Part shown: piece by piece, positions 42,206 to 49,483 of the stretch | Layout of the letters: the number at the start of each line of letters is the position of its first letter | Numbering within the stretch: position 1 is the first letter of the stretch | Assembly: GCF_900117395.1 (NCBI RefSeq) | Contig: NZ_FPEG01000003.1 | Span: 868,001 to 932,000 of the forward strand | DNA: 64,000 nt | Reading direction: 5' to 3' | From: Agrococcus sp. Marseille-P2731 | GTDB taxonomy: Bacteria; Actinomycetota; Actinomycetes; Actinomycetales; Microbacteriaceae | Translations under genes and position numbers: made by a program | The notes under the pieces: model-generated | The model's database searches: none | What the model was told of the DNA's origin: nothing | What the model saw: only the letters and a program-made list of their open reading frames with translations

Positions 42206-42910
42206 TCAGGCCACGTGGTCGGGCGGCGGTGCGAGCGTGACGAGCGGTGCCCGGCCGGCGGCGCGCTCCGCGGCTCCGGTGAGCCCGGCGGCCTCGAGCC
42301 AGTTGCCCAACATGCGGTACCCGCCCTCGGTCAGCACCGACTCCGGGTGGAACTGCACGCCCCACACCGGCGCCTGGCGGTGCTCGATGGCCATGATGAC
42401 ACCGGGGCCCTCCGCGCCTGCGCTCGCCGCGGCGCGCGCCGAGCCCGTGACCGCATCCGCGGCCGCAGTGCGCGCGGTGACGCGCAGCACCTCCGGCACG
42501 GTGCCCTCGACGATCGCGAGCGAGTGGTAGCGGGTCGCGATGAGCGGGCTCGGCAGCCCCTCGAAGACGGTCGTGCCGTCGTGCTCGACGTCGCTCGTCT
42601 TGCCGTGCATCAGCTCGGGAGCGTGCGTCACGACGCCCCCGAGCGCCTCGGCGATCGCCTGGTGGCCCAGGCAGACGCCGAGCAGCGGCGTGCGGGAGGC
42701 GATGGCCGCGTGCACCATCGGGATCGAGACGCCCGCATCGACCGGCGCGCCCGGCCCGGGTGACAGCAGCACCGCATCCCAGTCCGCGATCGACGCGGCC
42801 TCGACCTCGTCGTTGCGGCGCACCACCACCTCGGCACCCAGCTCCTCGAGGTAGCCGGCGAGGGTGTAGACGAACGAGTCGAAGTTGTCGACGACGAGGA
42901 TGCGAGTCAT
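42206..42910 (-). CDS. pabA: Glutamine amidotransferase, aminodeoxychorismate/anthranilate synthase component II
   Basis: A 234-residue class I glutamine amidotransferase. It begins ILVVDNFDSFVYTLAGYL and has the nucleophile Cys in GVCLGHQAIAEALGG (about residue 83), HGKTSDVEHDG, and the catalytic His-Glu in GVQFHPESVLTEGG. It supplies ammonia for folate (PabA) or tryptophan (TrpG) synthesis. Location beside pknB is common in actinobacteria, where it is usually annotated pabA/trpG; no synthase subunit I is adjacent, so which pathway is served is open. An insert of Ala-rich sequence (TAAADAVTGSARAAASAGAE) is present at about residues 148-167. Confidence 0.9.
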   Translation of the reverse strand: MTRILVVDNFDSFVYTLAGYLEELGAEVVVRRNDEVEAASIADWDAVLLSPGPGAPVDAGVSIPMVHAAIASRTPLLGVCLGHQAIAEALGGVVTHAPELMHGKTSDVEHDGTTVFEGLPSPLIATRYHSLAIVEGTVPEVLRVTARTAAADAVTGSARAAASAGAEGPGVIMAIEHRQAPVWGVQFHPESVLTEGGYRMLGNWLEAAGLTGAAERAAGRAPLVTLAPPPDHVA

Positions 42911-43122
42911 GCGGCTTCCGTGCTGGGTGCGGGCGAGTGGGATGCGGGGGGCGCCGAGGCGGCTGCGTCGAGCACCGGGTCGGGTGTCGGGAAGTACTCC
43001 TGCATGACCCACGGGTAGACGTGGAAGATCATGAGGTAGGCGACGCCGGCGAGGAGCGCGAGCGTGAGGACGAGCTTGAGCGGCCAGGGACCGGGCAGGA
43101 TGCGCCAGAGACCTGCGTACAT
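42907..43122 (-). CDS. Small single-helix membrane protein between sortase and pabA
   Basis: A 71-residue protein with one hydrophobic helix (LKLVLTLALLAGVAYLMIFHVYPWVM) and a Pro/Ala/Ser-rich outer tail (PTPDPVLDAAAS...). Start ATG 43122 follows GGGAGGG. It overlaps the upstream sortase gene by 1 bp and pabA by 4 bp, so it belongs to that operon. Comparable small proteins are conserved at this place in Micrococcales; function unknown. Confidence 0.8.
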   Translation of the reverse strand: MYAGLWRILPGPWPLKLVLTLALLAGVAYLMIFHVYPWVMQEYFPTPDPVLDAAASAPPASHSPAPSTEAA

Positions 43123-43868
43123 CAGGCCCTCCCCAGCGTCTCGGCGAGCTCTGCCGGCATGCCGTCGTCGAGGCTCTGCCACCCGACGAAGGTCGCGTAG
43201 GCGATCAGACGCCCCTGGGCCGACCACTCGGGGTTGCAGGTGGTGAGCGTCAGGTAGCGGCCGTCGGCCGGGGTCTGGGGCTGCTGCGGCACCGGAGCCA
43301 CGACGCCGACGCCGGAGGGAGCGACGTACTCGTGGTTGCGGAACTCGTAGACGTACCAGGCCTCGTTCGTCTTCACGTACACGCGGTCCCCGACGCGCAT
43401 CTCGTCCAGGTGGGTGAACGGGCCTCCCTGGCCGTTGCGATGCCCGGCGACCGCGAAGTTCCCGAGCTCCCCCGGCATCGCCGAGTCGCTGTAGTGCGCG
43501 AGCCCCTGCTGCAGCGAGTCGAGCACCTGCCTGCTCGTGCCCTGGCCGACGGCGCGCTCGAACTCGCCGAGCCGCGGGATGTACATGACGGCGAAGGTCT
43601 CGGTGTCGCCCGGCACGGCCTCGGCGGGCGGCTCGTCGGTGCGCAGCTCGACGTCCGGCGCGGCGACGGTGCTGGGGCCGAGCTCTGCGGCGACCTCCTG
43701 CGCGGCCTGCTGCTGCTGGCCGCCGAGCACCGCATCCGCGAGCCAGATCTGCCAGCCGGCGTAGCCGAGCGCGAGCACCCCGAGCGTCAGGAGCAGCTCG
43801 CCCAGCACGCTCGCGAACGTGGCACGGCGCCGCGGGCGACGCCGGCGATCCCCCTGGTGCCTGGCCAC
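43122..43868 (-). CDS. Class E sortase
   Basis: A 248-residue membrane-anchored transpeptidase. After a basic start and one helix (FASVLGELLLTLGVLALGYAGWQIW), the sortase domain carries the catalytic His in FAVAGHRNG, the Cys in LTLTTCNPEW and the Arg in GRLIAYATF. Class E sortases recognise LAXTG-like signals in high-GC actinobacteria and attach surface or pilus proteins. GTG 43868 is preferred to upstream ATGs that fall inside the crgA leader; AGGA lies 8 nt upstream. No protein with a clear sortase signal is encoded in this window. Confidence 0.9.
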   Translation of the reverse strand: MARHQGDRRRRPRRRATFASVLGELLLTLGVLALGYAGWQIWLADAVLGGQQQQAAQEVAAELGPSTVAAPDVELRTDEPPAEAVPGDTETFAVMYIPRLGEFERAVGQGTSRQVLDSLQQGLAHYSDSAMPGELGNFAVAGHRNGQGGPFTHLDEMRVGDRVYVKTNEAWYVYEFRNHEYVAPSGVGVVAPVPQQPQTPADGRYLTLTTCNPEWSAQGRLIAYATFVGWQSLDDGMPAELAETLGRA

Positions 43869-43908
43869 GGGATCAATCCTAGGCCTCGGCTGCATTACCA
43901 TGGGCTGC

Positions 43909-44172
43909 ATGAGCCCCAGCGAGAAGTCTGTCGAGAAGGCGTCGGCTGCGAAGTCCAAGCAGAGCCGCGAGCGCAACCCTCACGACGAGCAGCGCAACCC
44001 CGCGTGGTTCAAGCCGGTGATGTTCGGCTTCATGGCGGTGGGCTTCCTCTGGGTGATCGTCTACTACATCTCGGGCACGACCCTGCCGGTGCCATCGCTC
44101 GGCGCCTGGAACATCGTCGTGGGCTTCGTCGTGATGTTCATCGGCTTCATCATGACCACTCGCTGGAAGTAG
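43909..44172 (+). CDS. crgA: Cell division protein CrgA
   Basis: An 87-residue protein with a basic N-terminal tail (SVEKASAAKSKQSRERNPHDEQRNPAWF) and two transmembrane helices (VMFGFMAVGFLWVIVYYIS and WNIVVGFVVMFIGFIMTTRWK). Length, the PAWFKPVM and LGAWN motifs and position next to sortase, pabA and pknB identify CrgA, which helps recruit the division machinery with FtsZ and FtsI. ATG 43909 is used; an in-frame ATG at 43900 would add three residues. Divergent from the sortase gene with a 40-bp gap. Confidence 0.92.
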   Translation: MSPSEKSVEKASAAKSKQSRERNPHDEQRNPAWFKPVMFGFMAVGFLWVIVYYISGTTLPVPSLGAWNIVVGFVVMFIGFIMTTRWK

Positions 44173-44175
44173 CGC

Positions 44176-44226
44176 GAACTACACCGATGTAGTTCTCCCC
44201 AGGTGTGGATAGATCTGTGGAGAACT
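44176..44226. terminator. Paired inverted repeats between convergent genes
   Basis: GAACTACA and TGTAGTTC (44176-44183, 44188-44195) form an 8-bp stem with a CCGA loop, and AGTTCTCC/GGAGAACT (44191-44198, 44219-44226) forms an overlapping alternative stem. Either may terminate crgA or the rhomboid gene. TGTGGATAG at 44204-44212 within the second loop is one base off a DnaA box. Confidence 0.5.
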
Positions 44227-44278
44227 CCGAAGGAGCCTGAGGAGGCCTCGGCCTCGGCCGCTGCCGTCTCGAAGCCCC

Positions 44279-45145
44279 TCAGAGGATGAGCGCGATCCGG
44301 ATCGCGAACAGCGCCGCCAGCACGAGCGTGACGCCACCGATGACGAGCCAGGCCGCCTTCGTCGCCTGATCGCCGCGCATCCGCTTGTGCACCGCACCGA
44401 TGCCGAAGCCGAGCGCCAAGCCGATCACGAGGCCGCCGACGTGCGCGGGCCACGAGATGCCGCCGAACATGAAGGTGATGACGAGGTTGATGCCGACCAT
44501 CACCAGCAGCGCCGGCTGCACTCGCCCGATCATGCGCTGCATGCCGATCATCATGCCGAAGAGCGCGTAGATCGCGCCCGATGCGCCGACCACGGCCGAC
44601 ATCGGCGTCAGCCACGACACCGCGACCGCAGCGCCGGCGGCACTCACGACGTAGGCCGCGAGGAAGGGGAGCTTGCCGATGCGCTCCTCGATCGAGGGCC
44701 CGACCATGTAGAGCACGAGCATGTTGAACGCGAGGTGCAGCACGCTCGCATGCACGAGCGCGTAGGTCACGAAGCGCCAGGGCTCGGCCAACGAGTAGCC
44801 GAGGAAGTACAGCAGCGAGCCCGAGAGGTCGCCCGGGAGGATCTGCAGGGCACCGACGATCGCCGTCACCGCGATGATCGCGATCGTGACGGGCGCGGGC
44901 TGCGCGAGCCACTGGCGCATGCGCACGCCGACCGCCGTGCGCGGCCCGCCGTGCGCGACGCGCGTCTCGCGGTGGAGCGTGCGCTGCTCCTGCGCGAGCT
45001 CGCGCACGCACTCGGGGCAGCGCGAGCCGACGGGAGCCTGCTGCTGGCACTCGCCGCAGATCGTGCGGCCGCAGCGGGAGCACAGCACCCAGCTGACCCG
45101 ATCAGGGTGCCGGTAGCACCGGTCAGCTGGGGCTGCTGCGCTCAC
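44279..45145 (-). CDS. Rhomboid family intramembrane serine protease
   Basis: A 288-residue protein. The N-terminus has a zinc-finger-like region (CYRHPDRVSWVLCSRCGRTICGECQQQAPVGSRCPEC, residues 10-45) typical of actinobacterial rhomboids. Six hydrophobic helices follow; the catalytic Ser is in GASGAIYALFG and the His in WPAHVGGLVIG, with HLAFNMLVLYMVGP before them. It cleaves membrane proteins inside the bilayer; substrates are unknown. The start is GTG 45145. It follows ppiA by 6 bp, so the two may be one operon. Confidence 0.92.
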   Translation of the reverse strand: MSAAAPADRCYRHPDRVSWVLCSRCGRTICGECQQQAPVGSRCPECVRELAQEQRTLHRETRVAHGGPRTAVGVRMRQWLAQPAPVTIAIIAVTAIVGALQILPGDLSGSLLYFLGYSLAEPWRFVTYALVHASVLHLAFNMLVLYMVGPSIEERIGKLPFLAAYVVSAAGAAVAVSWLTPMSAVVGASGAIYALFGMMIGMQRMIGRVQPALLVMVGINLVITFMFGGISWPAHVGGLVIGLALGFGIGAVHKRMRGDQATKAAWLVIGGVTLVLAALFAIRIALIL

Positions 45146-45151
45146 GGGGGG

Positions 45152-45691
45152 TCAGGCCTGCTGGATGTCGACCGACTCGATCACGACATCCTCGAGGGGC
45201 TTGTCGCGGCCATCGGTCGGCACGGCCTGGATCGCGTCGACGACGCGCTGCGAGGCGTCGTCCTCGATGAGGCCGAAGATCGTGTGCTTGCCCTGCAGCC
45301 AGGGGGTGGCGACCGTGGTGATGAAGAACTGCGAGCCGTTGGTGCCGCGACCGGCGACCTTGCCGGCGTTCGCCATCGCGAGCACGTAGGGCGCGTTGAA
45401 CGTGAGGTCGGGGTGGATCTCGTCGTCGAACTGGTAGCCGGGGCCGCCGACGCCCTGCCCGAGCGGGTCGCCGCCCTGGATCATGAAGTCGGGGATGATG
45501 CGGTGGAAGACGACGCCGTCGTAGAGGGGCGCGGTCGACGTCGCACCGGTCTGCGGGTGCGTCCACTCGCGCGCGCCGGTGGCGAGGTCGGTGAAGTTCT
45601 TGACGGTGATGGGGGCGTGGTCGCCGAGGAGGTTGACCTTGATCTCGCCGAGGTTGGTGCGGATCGTTGCGACAGCGGTGTGGTGAGCCAT
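45152..45691 (-). CDS. ppiA: Cyclophilin-type peptidyl-prolyl cis-trans isomerase
   Basis: A 179-residue cytoplasmic cyclophilin. Core motifs are YDGVVFHRIIPDFMIQGGDP (catalytic Arg and Phe), GTNGSQFFITT (Gln), and WLQGKHTIFG (Trp/His of the drug-binding face), so it should bind cyclosporin. It assists protein folding by proline isomerisation. It starts at ATG 45691 (MAHHTAVATI) with GGGAGG 8 nt upstream, part of which is folded in a small hairpin. Conserved neighbour of crgA and rhomboid genes in actinobacteria. Confidence 0.95.
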   Translation of the reverse strand: MAHHTAVATIRTNLGEIKVNLLGDHAPITVKNFTDLATGAREWTHPQTGATSTAPLYDGVVFHRIIPDFMIQGGDPLGQGVGGPGYQFDDEIHPDLTFNAPYVLAMANAGKVAGRGTNGSQFFITTVATPWLQGKHTIFGLIEDDASQRVVDAIQAVPTDGRDKPLEDVVIESVDIQQA

Positions 45692-45699
45692 GGCTCGAT

Positions 45700-45713
45700 C
45701 CTCCCATAGGAGG
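45700..45713 (-). promoter_or_regulatory. Hairpin covering the ppiA ribosome-binding site
   Basis: On the minus strand CCTCCTATGGGAGG lets CCTCC pair with the GGAGG that serves as Shine-Dalgarno sequence for ppiA, with a TATG loop. Sequestration would lower or condition translation. The stem is only 5 bp, so the effect is uncertain. Confidence 0.4.
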
Positions 45714-45872
45714 GTGCGGCAGAGGCCGCCGCGAGCACCAGGTTCGTGCACAGCGAAACCTGGCCTCCGGGCGCTCCGTCGCGGCACCCTGGGAGCGTGC
45801 CCGACCACTGGGTGCCGCATCCAGGAAAACCTGCGAGGATGACGCCCAGGCTTCGACCACGGAAGGACAGCC

Positions 45873-46472
45873 ATGTCACTCGAACTCTCGCGCAAGCGCG
45901 CCAAGGAGATCAAGAAGCTCCGCAAGCAGGCCGACAAGCTCTGGGCCGAGCAGCGCGCGGTGAGCCACCACGCAGCTGAGATCGCTCGTCGCGCCAAGGA
46001 CCAGGCTCGCGCCTACAGCAACGAGTCGCTCGTGCCCGCGGCCGAGCGCGCGGTGAACCGCAGCGTCGACGCGGGTCGCGACGGCCTCTCGAAGGCCACC
46101 CGCGGCTGGAACCGCAGCGTCGTCCCCGCGATCGCGACCGGTCTCGGCTCCTTCGCCGCCATGGCGCAGGTCGCCAAGGACGACCGAGTGAAGGGCGCCA
46201 TCGAGAACGTCCGCAAGTACGCGACCGTGCCGGAGATCGCTCCCGCGCACTCGCACCGCTCCGGCCCCAATGCCATCCAGTGGGTGCTCATCGGCGTCGG
46301 CGCTGTCGCCGTGGTCGGCGCAGCCTACGCCGCGTGGCAGACGCTGCGCGCGGACGACGACCTCTGGATCCCGGACGCCGAGGACTCCTCGAGCGACGCA
46401 TCCACGCGCTCCTCGAGCCAGCCCTCGGGCGGCCTGACCGACGGCCCGGAGGCCGGCGCACCGCAGGCCTGA
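45873..46472 (+). CDS. Uncharacterised membrane-anchored helical protein
   Basis: A 199-residue protein. The N-terminal half is helical and highly charged (RKRAKEIKKLRKQADKLWAEQRAV), with alternating Lys/Arg and Glu that could form a coiled coil or bind DNA. One transmembrane helix (IQWVLIGVGAVAVVGAAYAAWQTL, about residues 131-154) is followed by an acidic and Ser-rich tail. GGAAGGACA precedes ATG 45873. It is conserved in position in related actinobacteria but I know no function. Divergent from ppiA. Confidence 0.8.
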   Translation: MSLELSRKRAKEIKKLRKQADKLWAEQRAVSHHAAEIARRAKDQARAYSNESLVPAAERAVNRSVDAGRDGLSKATRGWNRSVVPAIATGLGSFAAMAQVAKDDRVKGAIENVRKYATVPEIAPAHSHRSGPNAIQWVLIGVGAVAVVGAAYAAWQTLRADDDLWIPDAEDSSSDASTRSSSQPSGGLTDGPEAGAPQA

Positions 46473-46477
46473 TCAGA

Positions 46478-46525
46478 CGCACGACGAAGGGGCCCCGCCA
46501 GCTGGCGGGGCCCCTTCGTCGTGCG
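46478..46525. terminator. Perfect 48-bp palindromic bidirectional terminator
   Basis: Two exact 24-bp arms meet between 46501 and 46502 with no loop bases. It lies between convergent genes and includes GGGGCCCC plus a TTCG stretch on either strand. It can terminate both transcripts. Confidence 0.85.
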
Positions 46526-46536
46526 ATCGGTGCCCC

Positions 46537-46722
46537 TCAGCCCTGGGTCAGACCGATGAGCACCAGCACCCCGCCGCCCACCAGCAGCCCCGCCGAGAGC
46601 AGGAACGAGCGCATCCGCCGCTCTGGCTCCCTGCCCTCACGGATGGTGCGGAAGATGTCGAAGCCGCTGACGACGCAGCAGGCGATCATGAGGCCGAAGC
46701 CGATGACGATGAGTGGATGCAT
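46537..46722 (-). CDS. Small two-helix membrane protein
   Basis: A 61-residue protein with two hydrophobic helices (PLIVIGFGLMIACCVVSGF and SFLLSAGLLVGGGVLVLIGL) separated by a charged loop (TIREGREPERRMR). It starts at ATG 46722 and lies 41 bp past the NUDIX gene on the same strand. No family known to me. Confidence 0.7.
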   Translation of the reverse strand: MHPLIVIGFGLMIACCVVSGFDIFRTIREGREPERRMRSFLLSAGLLVGGGVLVLIGLTQG

Positions 46723-46763
46723 GGTGGGGCTCTGTGGGTCGGTCGGGGCGGGCGGTCGGGCGG

Positions 46764-47198
46764 TCAGCGCAGCGGGCTGCCGGCGTCGTCGAGGTGGCGC
46801 AGCGCCCAGTCGACCGCGTGCACGTGGCGCAGCTGCGGGACGCGGTCGAGCGGATGCCAGGCGACGTCGTCGGTCGTGCCGTCGACCTCGATGGCGAGCT
46901 CGCCGCCGGTGATCTCGGCTCTGTAGAGTATGCGCAGGGCCTGCAGCGCATCGCCGCGCCTGGACTCCGGCAGCACTGCCGAGTCGACGCCGAGCAGGCC
47001 CGTGAGCCGCACGTCGTAGCCCGTCTCCTCGTTGACCTCGCGCACGGCCCCGTCGGCTGGGTGCTCGCCGGGCTCCACGCCGCCGCCGGGGAGCGTCCAT
47101 CCGCTCATCCCGTTCTCGTTCCAGTGCGGCAGGAGGATCTCGCGGTCGGCGCCCTCGCCCCTCGTGATGAGGGCGTAGGCGGCCACTCGCATGCGCAT
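46764..47198 (-). CDS. NUDIX hydrolase
   Basis: A 144-residue pyrophosphohydrolase. The Nudix box is [26 protein letters not shown] (about residues 38-63), with all Glu and Arg residues of the consensus. The flanking sequence ([27 protein letters not shown] and [27 protein letters not shown]) suggests a nucleotide-sugar or dinucleotide substrate, not specified further. ATG 47198 or an in-frame ATG two codons later could be used. Confidence 0.9.
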   Translation of the reverse strand: MRMRVAAYALITRGEGADREILLPHWNENGMSGWTLPGGGVEPGEHPADGAVREVNEETGYDVRLTGLLGVDSAVLPESRRGDALQALRILYRAEITGGELAIEVDGTTDDVAWHPLDRVPQLRHVHAVDWALRHLDDAGSPLR

Positions 47199-47238
47199 CC
47201 GCCCATCCTAGGGTGCGGACGGGGGCGCCGAGCGGGGT

Positions 47239-48630
47239 TCAGCGGATGCGGCCGCGAGAGCGCACGCGGCTCTCCATGGTGTCGCGCAGCGGCGCCCCGA
47301 GGAACAGGCCGAGCGACGAGCCGGCGGCGAGCGCGATGCCGATCGAGCCGGCGACGATGAGCGTCGCGACACCGAGCACGAGGCTCTCGGCGCTGCCATC
47401 CGACTCGACGAGCTCGAGCAGACCGCGGAAGACGGCCGAGCCCGGCACCATCGGCACGATCGCCGCGGTGGTGACCGCGATCGACGGCACGTGCAGTCGG
47501 TGCGCGATCAGGATGCCGATGAAGCTCGCGATGAGCGCGCCGATGCCGCTCGCGACCGCGACCTCGAGGCCCCCCGTCGCGGACACCGAGTAGCCGGCCC
47601 ACGCGATGCAGCCGAGCAGCGCGCTCACCACGATGGTGCGCAGCCCGGCGCCGTTCCAGATCGCCACGGTGATCGCGATGACGATCACCCCGGCGAACTG
47701 CAGCGGCAGCGGCCCGAGCGCCGTCGCCTCGCTCGAGACGACGAAGCCCATGCCGAGCGAGCGAGCCACCCAGAGCCCACCGACGATGCCGATGACGACG
47801 CCGAGCGTCAGGAGCGCGAGGTCCAGGATCCGGCCGCCTGCCGTCAGGGCGAACCCGTCGATGGCATCCTGCGCCGCGCCCACGACCGACATGCCGGCGA
47901 GCATCAGGACGATGCCGGCAGCGACGATGATCGACGGCCGCGCATCCTCGAGCAGCGGCACGCCCAGCTGCGCGAGCCAGTTCGTGATCGCCGCGATCGT
48001 CGTGACGACGAAGGCGCCGACGATCTGCGAGAAGAAGAACGGCATGCGGATGCGCGACATCAGTCGCTGCGCCATGGCGGCGCAGCAGGCGGCCACGAAC
48101 GCGACCGCGGCGATCACCGGTGAGGCGCCGAACAGCAGCGCGACGCCCACGGTGAGGAGGCCCTGCGCGAGCACGATGAACGCCGCGCGGTACATGAAGG
48201 GCAGGCGCCGGATCGCGTGGAACCGCGAGCGCGCCTGCTCGAGCTCGAGGCCGCCCTCGATCTCTGCCACGAGCGCCTGCAGCTTCTGCAGCTTCGAGTG
48301 GTCGGGCACCGGCGCGCGCACGACGCGCAGCAGCGTGATCGGCAGGTCGGTGTCGTGGCGGTGGTACGAGACGGTGATCGAGTTGTAGGTCACGTCGACG
48401 TGCACGGGCTGGATGCCGAGAGCGGCCGAGACGCGGATCGTCGCGAGCGCGACGTCGTTGGCGGACGCGCCGACCGCGGTGAGCGCCTCGGCGATGCGCA
48501 TCGCGAGGTCGATGACCTTCCGCGCGTAGACCTCGTCGATCGTGAGGATCGCCTCGGTCATGGGTCGTGCGGTCGCGTCCGTGCGGATCGCGCCCACGAT
48601 CCGCCGCCGCCAGTCTCGCCGCCTGTCCAT
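47239..48630 (-). CDS. thrE: Threonine/serine exporter ThrE family protein
   Basis: A 463-residue membrane protein. The N-terminal cytoplasmic domain (DUF1212, to about residue 180) contains AEALTAVGASANDVALATIRVSAALG and HVDVTYNSITVSYHR; ten hydrophobic helices follow, the first five in the DUF1212 part and the rest in the ThrB/ThrE_2-like part, with AAIVPMVPGSAVFRGLLEL near the C-terminus. It exports threonine or serine in Corynebacterium. ATG 48630 is preferred over 48639 since GAGG lies 9 nt upstream. Downstream are NUDIX and the small membrane gene. Confidence 0.88.
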   Translation of the reverse strand: MDRRRDWRRRIVGAIRTDATARPMTEAILTIDEVYARKVIDLAMRIAEALTAVGASANDVALATIRVSAALGIQPVHVDVTYNSITVSYHRHDTDLPITLLRVVRAPVPDHSKLQKLQALVAEIEGGLELEQARSRFHAIRRLPFMYRAAFIVLAQGLLTVGVALLFGASPVIAAVAFVAACCAAMAQRLMSRIRMPFFFSQIVGAFVVTTIAAITNWLAQLGVPLLEDARPSIIVAAGIVLMLAGMSVVGAAQDAIDGFALTAGGRILDLALLTLGVVIGIVGGLWVARSLGMGFVVSSEATALGPLPLQFAGVIVIAITVAIWNGAGLRTIVVSALLGCIAWAGYSVSATGGLEVAVASGIGALIASFIGILIAHRLHVPSIAVTTAAIVPMVPGSAVFRGLLELVESDGSAESLVLGVATLIVAGSIGIALAAGSSLGLFLGAPLRDTMESRVRSRGRIR

Positions 48631-48676
48631 CGCATCCATCCTCGCATCTCGGCGCGACCGCCTCGCCGGTCGCCGA

Positions 48677-48757
48677 CGCGTCCTGAGCAGAGGACGCGCG
48701 TTGCCCAGCAGCCGATCCGTCCTCTGCTCGGCACGCATCCCCGATCCGTCCTCTGCT
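48677..48757. repeat. Cluster of short direct and inverted repeats upstream of thrE-type gene
   Basis: A 17-bp direct repeat CCGATCCGTCCTCTGCT occurs at 48712-48728 and 48741-48757. A perfect hairpin with 8-bp arms CGCGTCCT/AGGACGCG (48677-48684, 48691-48698) contains GCAGAGGAC, the reverse complement of the repeat core GTCCTCTGC. The three copies lie in the leader region of the exporter gene and could be a protein-binding site. Confidence 0.55.
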
Positions 48758-48806
48758 GGAGAAGGTAGGCGGATGGGAGGGCGCGGGCGATCGCGGGCGC
48801 GACGAG

Positions 48807-48833
48807 AGAAGCCCGGCCAGTGGCCGGGCTTCT
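48807..48833 (-). terminator. Terminator of the tRNA-Ile/tRNA-Ala transcript
   Basis: A 10-bp stem AGAAGCCCGG/CCGGGCTTCT with a 7-nt loop lies 5 bp past the tRNA-Ala 3' end on the minus strand. Confidence 0.8.
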
Positions 48834-48837
48834 GATG

Positions 48838-48910
48838 TGGAGCCTGGGAGAATCGAACTCCCGACATCCTGCTTGCAAAGCAGGCGCTCTACCAACTGAG
48901 CTAAGGCCCC
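48838..48910 (-). tRNA. tRNA-Ala (anticodon TGC)
   Basis: A 73-nt tRNA: acceptor GGGGCCT/AGGCTCC, D-arm AGCTCAGTTGGTAGAGC, anticodon stem-loop CTGCTTTGCAAGCAG (anticodon TGC), T-arm CGGGAGTTCGATTCTCCC. It begins 32 bp after tRNA-Ile in the same direction. CCA is not encoded (TCCA at the end includes only the discriminator). Confidence 0.98.
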
Positions 48911-48942
48911 GTGGCATCTGCATGCCGTGGGATCGTGCTTGG

Positions 48943-49016
48943 TGGGGCTACATGGACTCGAACCATGGACCTCTTCGTTATCAGCGAAGCGCTCTAACCG
49001 CCTGAGCTATAGCCCC
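48943..49016 (-). tRNA. tRNA-Ile (anticodon GAT)
   Basis: A 74-nt tRNA: acceptor GGGGCTA/TAGCCCC, D-arm AGCTCAGGCGGTTAGAGC, anticodon stem-loop CTTCGCTGATAACGAAG (anticodon GAT), T-arm CATGGTTCGAGTCCATG. Placement downstream of gyrA and before tRNA-Ala is usual in actinobacteria. Confidence 0.98.
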
Positions 49017-49075
49017 AAGCACAAGCATCGACTCTACCATGTCTGGGCGGCGTCCCGGAACACCGCCAGCGCGAC

Positions 49076-49483
49076 CTACTGGTTGGCGAAGCCGACCTGC
49101 AGGCCGCCGGTGACGCGCACCGAGAGGTTGTAGAGCACGGCGATGACCGCGCCCATCACCGTGATGACCACGAAGTTCAGCACTGCGACGAGCAGCGTGA
49201 ACATCATCACCTGCGGCAGCGACAGCATCGAGGTGATGGCGAAGTCGGGGTTGGCGAGGATGTCGCGCAGCACCTCGTCGACCTTGTCGAACAGGCCGAC
49301 GACCTGCAGCAGCGTCCACATCACGAACACGACCACCAGCTGCACGACGCCCAGCACGAGGCCGAGGATCGCCGCGACCTTCATCGCCGACCAGAAGTCG
49401 ATGTGCACGAGCCGCAGGCGCACCTGCTTGTTCGATCCGCTGCGACGAGGCGCCTTGCTCTGCAGCTTCTCGGCAATGCTCAT
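49076..49483 (-). CDS. DUF3566 domain transmembrane protein
   Basis: A 135-residue protein with a basic N-terminus ([26 protein letters not shown]) and two hydrophobic segments ([23 protein letters not shown] and [27 protein letters not shown]) separated by an acidic region. This matches DUF3566, found downstream of gyrA in most actinobacteria. It overlaps gyrA by 4 bp and is thus co-translated. Function unknown. Confidence 0.92.
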   Translation of the reverse strand: MSIAEKLQSKAPRRSGSNKQVRLRLVHIDFWSAMKVAAILGLVLGVVQLVVVFVMWTLLQVVGLFDKVDEVLRDILANPDFAITSMLSLPQVMMFTLLVAVLNFVVITVMGAVIAVLYNLSVRVTGGLQVGFANQ

